From positions 62,001 to 126,000 of the forward strand of contig JAMZEJ010000009.1 in the NCBI GenBank assembly GCA_024508355.1: DNA of 64,000 nt, read 5' to 3'. The notes beneath the pieces are model-generated. The model was not told the DNA's origin. It did not search any database and saw nothing but the letters and a program-made list of their open reading frames with translations. This document shows, piece by piece, positions 62,811 to 64,000 of this stretch. A program made the translations under genes and the position numbers. How positions within the stretch are numbered: position 1 is the stretch's first letter; each line of letters opens with the position of its first letter. The stretch comes from Rhizosaccharibacter radicis. Lineage in GTDB: Bacteria; Pseudomonadota; Alphaproteobacteria; Acetobacterales; Acetobacteraceae.

Positions 62811-63503
62811 TCAGGCGCCGGAAGCGTGTGAGGAAGCGGGCGAAGAAGCGTGGGTGGATGCGTGGCGGGACGCGGCGGCGGCCGCGCCGTCGGGCGGCAA
62901 CCGCAGCAGCCGCACCAGGATCACCAGGGCCATCGCGCTGGTGCCGACCGCCGCCCCGAACAGGATCGGCATCAGCAGCCCGAACCAGGCGGCCGGCCCC
63001 AGAAGATACAGCGCGTCGTCGGCGTGGAAGCCCCAGGCGCCGTTCCAGGTGCGCTCGCCCGGCACCCGGGCCTCGTAGCGCTCGCTCATCCAGTTGCAGG
63101 CGAACATCGCGGCCGAGGCGATCACGCCGAGCGCCACGGCCCAGCCGCCCAGCCGGAAGCCATGCAGCGTCGCGTCGCGCAGCCCCACCCCGATCGCCAG
63201 GAAGAACAAGCAGTTCACCCCGTTATCGACGAGGTAGTCGTAGCGGTGGCCGCCCGGGCTCATCATGTTGCCGATGCGCGCCAGCTCGCCGTCCGCCCGG
63301 TCCAGAAACGCCGACAGCACCCACAGCACGCCGCCCCACAGGAAGGCATGGCCGCCCAGGGCTTGGGGGCCCATCGCCAGCGCGGCGCAGGCGCCCACGC
63401 CGGTCAGCAGCCGCAGGGTGGTGAGATGGTTGGGCGTGACACCGCTGCCGATCAGCGGGCGGACGGCGCCGCGCGCGAGCTTGTGGGTCCAGGTGTCGTT
63501 CAA
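62811..63503 (-). CDS. CDP-alcohol phosphatidyltransferase-family protein
   Basis: The 230-residue membrane enzyme carries a CDP-alcohol phosphatidyltransferase motif (DRADGELARIGNMMSPGGHRYDYLVD, shortened here to DRADGELAR and the YDYLVDNG part). It has several membrane helices and joins an alcohol to a CDP-activated lipid; its substrate is not predictable. A TTG at 63503 is preferred as start: GGAG lies 7 bases upstream and TTGA overlaps the stop of the flippase gene, giving tight coupling. An in-frame ATG at 63641 would overlap that gene by 140 bases. Confidence 0.82.
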   Translation of the reverse strand: MNDTWTHKLARGAVRPLIGSGVTPNHLTTLRLLTGVGACAALAMGPQALGGHAFLWGGVLWVLSAFLDRADGELARIGNMMSPGGHRYDYLVDNGVNCLFFLAIGVGLRDATLHGFRLGGWAVALGVIASAAMFACNWMSERYEARVPGERTWNGAWGFHADDALYLLGPAAWFGLLMPILFGAAVGTSAMALVILVRLLRLPPDGAAAAASRHASTHASSPASSHASGA

Positions 63504-64000
63504 GACGCGTCTCCGTATTCGAGCGCGGCATCCGCGCGCCCTTCTTCCCGCCGTTGGTCCGGACCGGGCCGCTCGGCGTCCGCCACGGACGGATGTCCGG
63601 CACCTGGCCCGGGCAGGCGCGCCCAGTGCCGGTCCAGCCATTGCCAGGCGCCGAGCGCCGGCAGGCCCAGCACGATCTCGCGCATCCGCTTGATCAGCGC
63701 CAGCGCGATGCAGGCCGCCGGCGGGATGCCGAACAACCCGCCCACCAGCACGAAGCCGCCCTCGCTGACCCCCAGCGCGCCCGGCACCGCGAAGCCCGCC
63801 GCCTTCACCGCCTGGCCCAGGCTCTCGATCACCAGCCCCACGGCGAGCGACCTGTCATGATGAAGGAAATGCAGTGCCAGACACACCTCCACCGCCCCCA
63901 GCAGCCAGCTGACCGACTGGTGGACCGTGGCCCAGGCGACGTTGCGCGGCTTCTTGTAGAGGCCGGTGAGGGTACGATGCAGGCCGCGCATCTCGCCCAT
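63500..64000 (-). CDS. HpnL-like flippase-domain protein, partial at the window edge
   Basis: The C-terminal 166 residues of a membrane protein of the lysylphosphatidylglycerol-synthetase transmembrane family are present; the N-terminus lies beyond the right edge. The motif FAVPGALGVSEGGFVLVGGLFG matches the same position in HpnL at 25906-26934, so the two are paralogues. It is coupled by a 4-base TTGA overlap to the CDP-alcohol phosphatidyltransferase and then to hpnN, suggesting a lipid-export role. Confidence 0.82.
   Translation of the reverse strand: MGEMRGLHRTLTGLYKKPRNVAWATVHQSVSWLLGAVEVCLALHFLHHDRSLAVGLVIESLGQAVKAAGFAVPGALGVSEGGFVLVGGLFGIPPAACIALALIKRMREIVLGLPALGAWQWLDRHWARLPGPGAGHPSVADAERPGPDQRREEGRADAALEYGDAS

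Overview
The window looks like a chromosomal segment of a high-GC alphaproteobacterium of the acetic-acid-bacteria family (Acetobacteraceae). The basis is the AarC-type succinyl-CoA:acetate CoA-transferase, a complete hopanoid operon, a UdgX-type uracil-DNA-binding protein, an alphaproteobacterial SOS box (GAAC-N7-GAAC) and very GC-rich codon use throughout. Genus and species cannot be read from the sequence.

Layout. 1-2420: the tail of a CocE-type hydrolase gene is cut off by an AT-rich island that carries one reverse transcriptase gene unlike everything around it. 2432-5879: purU, cysK and an SH3 lipoprotein. 5991-13003: a LOV blue-light hybrid histidine kinase, aarC, and a second hybrid kinase whose N-terminus is a ParD-like ribbon-helix-helix domain. 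13199-16710: a cold-shock protein, two small proteins and a two-domain glycosyltransferase. 16821-26934: the hopanoid locus, with hpnA-hpnB-hpnCD-hpnE-shc-hpnG on the minus strand and hpnL divergent. HpnC and HpnD are one continuous polypeptide here. 27106-37123: housekeeping and poorly characterised genes (prephenate dehydrogenase, SDR, TetR, pyruvate kinase, SH3 protein, DsrE, MoeB, DUF2939, AGE epimerase).

37302-41322: a DNA-repair neighbourhood with an SOS box directly before a radical-SAM repair protein, a GIY-YIG protein on the opposite strand, and UdgX. 41446-43609: a flavoprotein and a PNPOx-like protein. 43687-55423: a probable peptide-scavenging cluster on the minus strand (APC amino-acid permease, TonB receptor, M20 peptidase, S9 prolyl oligopeptidase, second TonB receptor, Tat-exported aminotransferase). 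55670-58698: an esterase, a PaiB-like protein, an AraC regulator and a DUF427 protein. 58820-64000: a second hopanoid or lipid-trafficking locus (HpnL-like flippase at the right edge, CDP-alcohol phosphatidyltransferase, HpnN transporter, purine nucleoside permease).

The two hopanoid loci plausibly act together. HpnCDE makes squalene, Shc cyclises it, HpnG matures the ribosyl side chain, and HpnN and HpnL-type proteins move the lipids. No tRNA, rRNA, CRISPR array or insertion sequence was recognised. All family assignments come from reading motifs by eye, without database searches.
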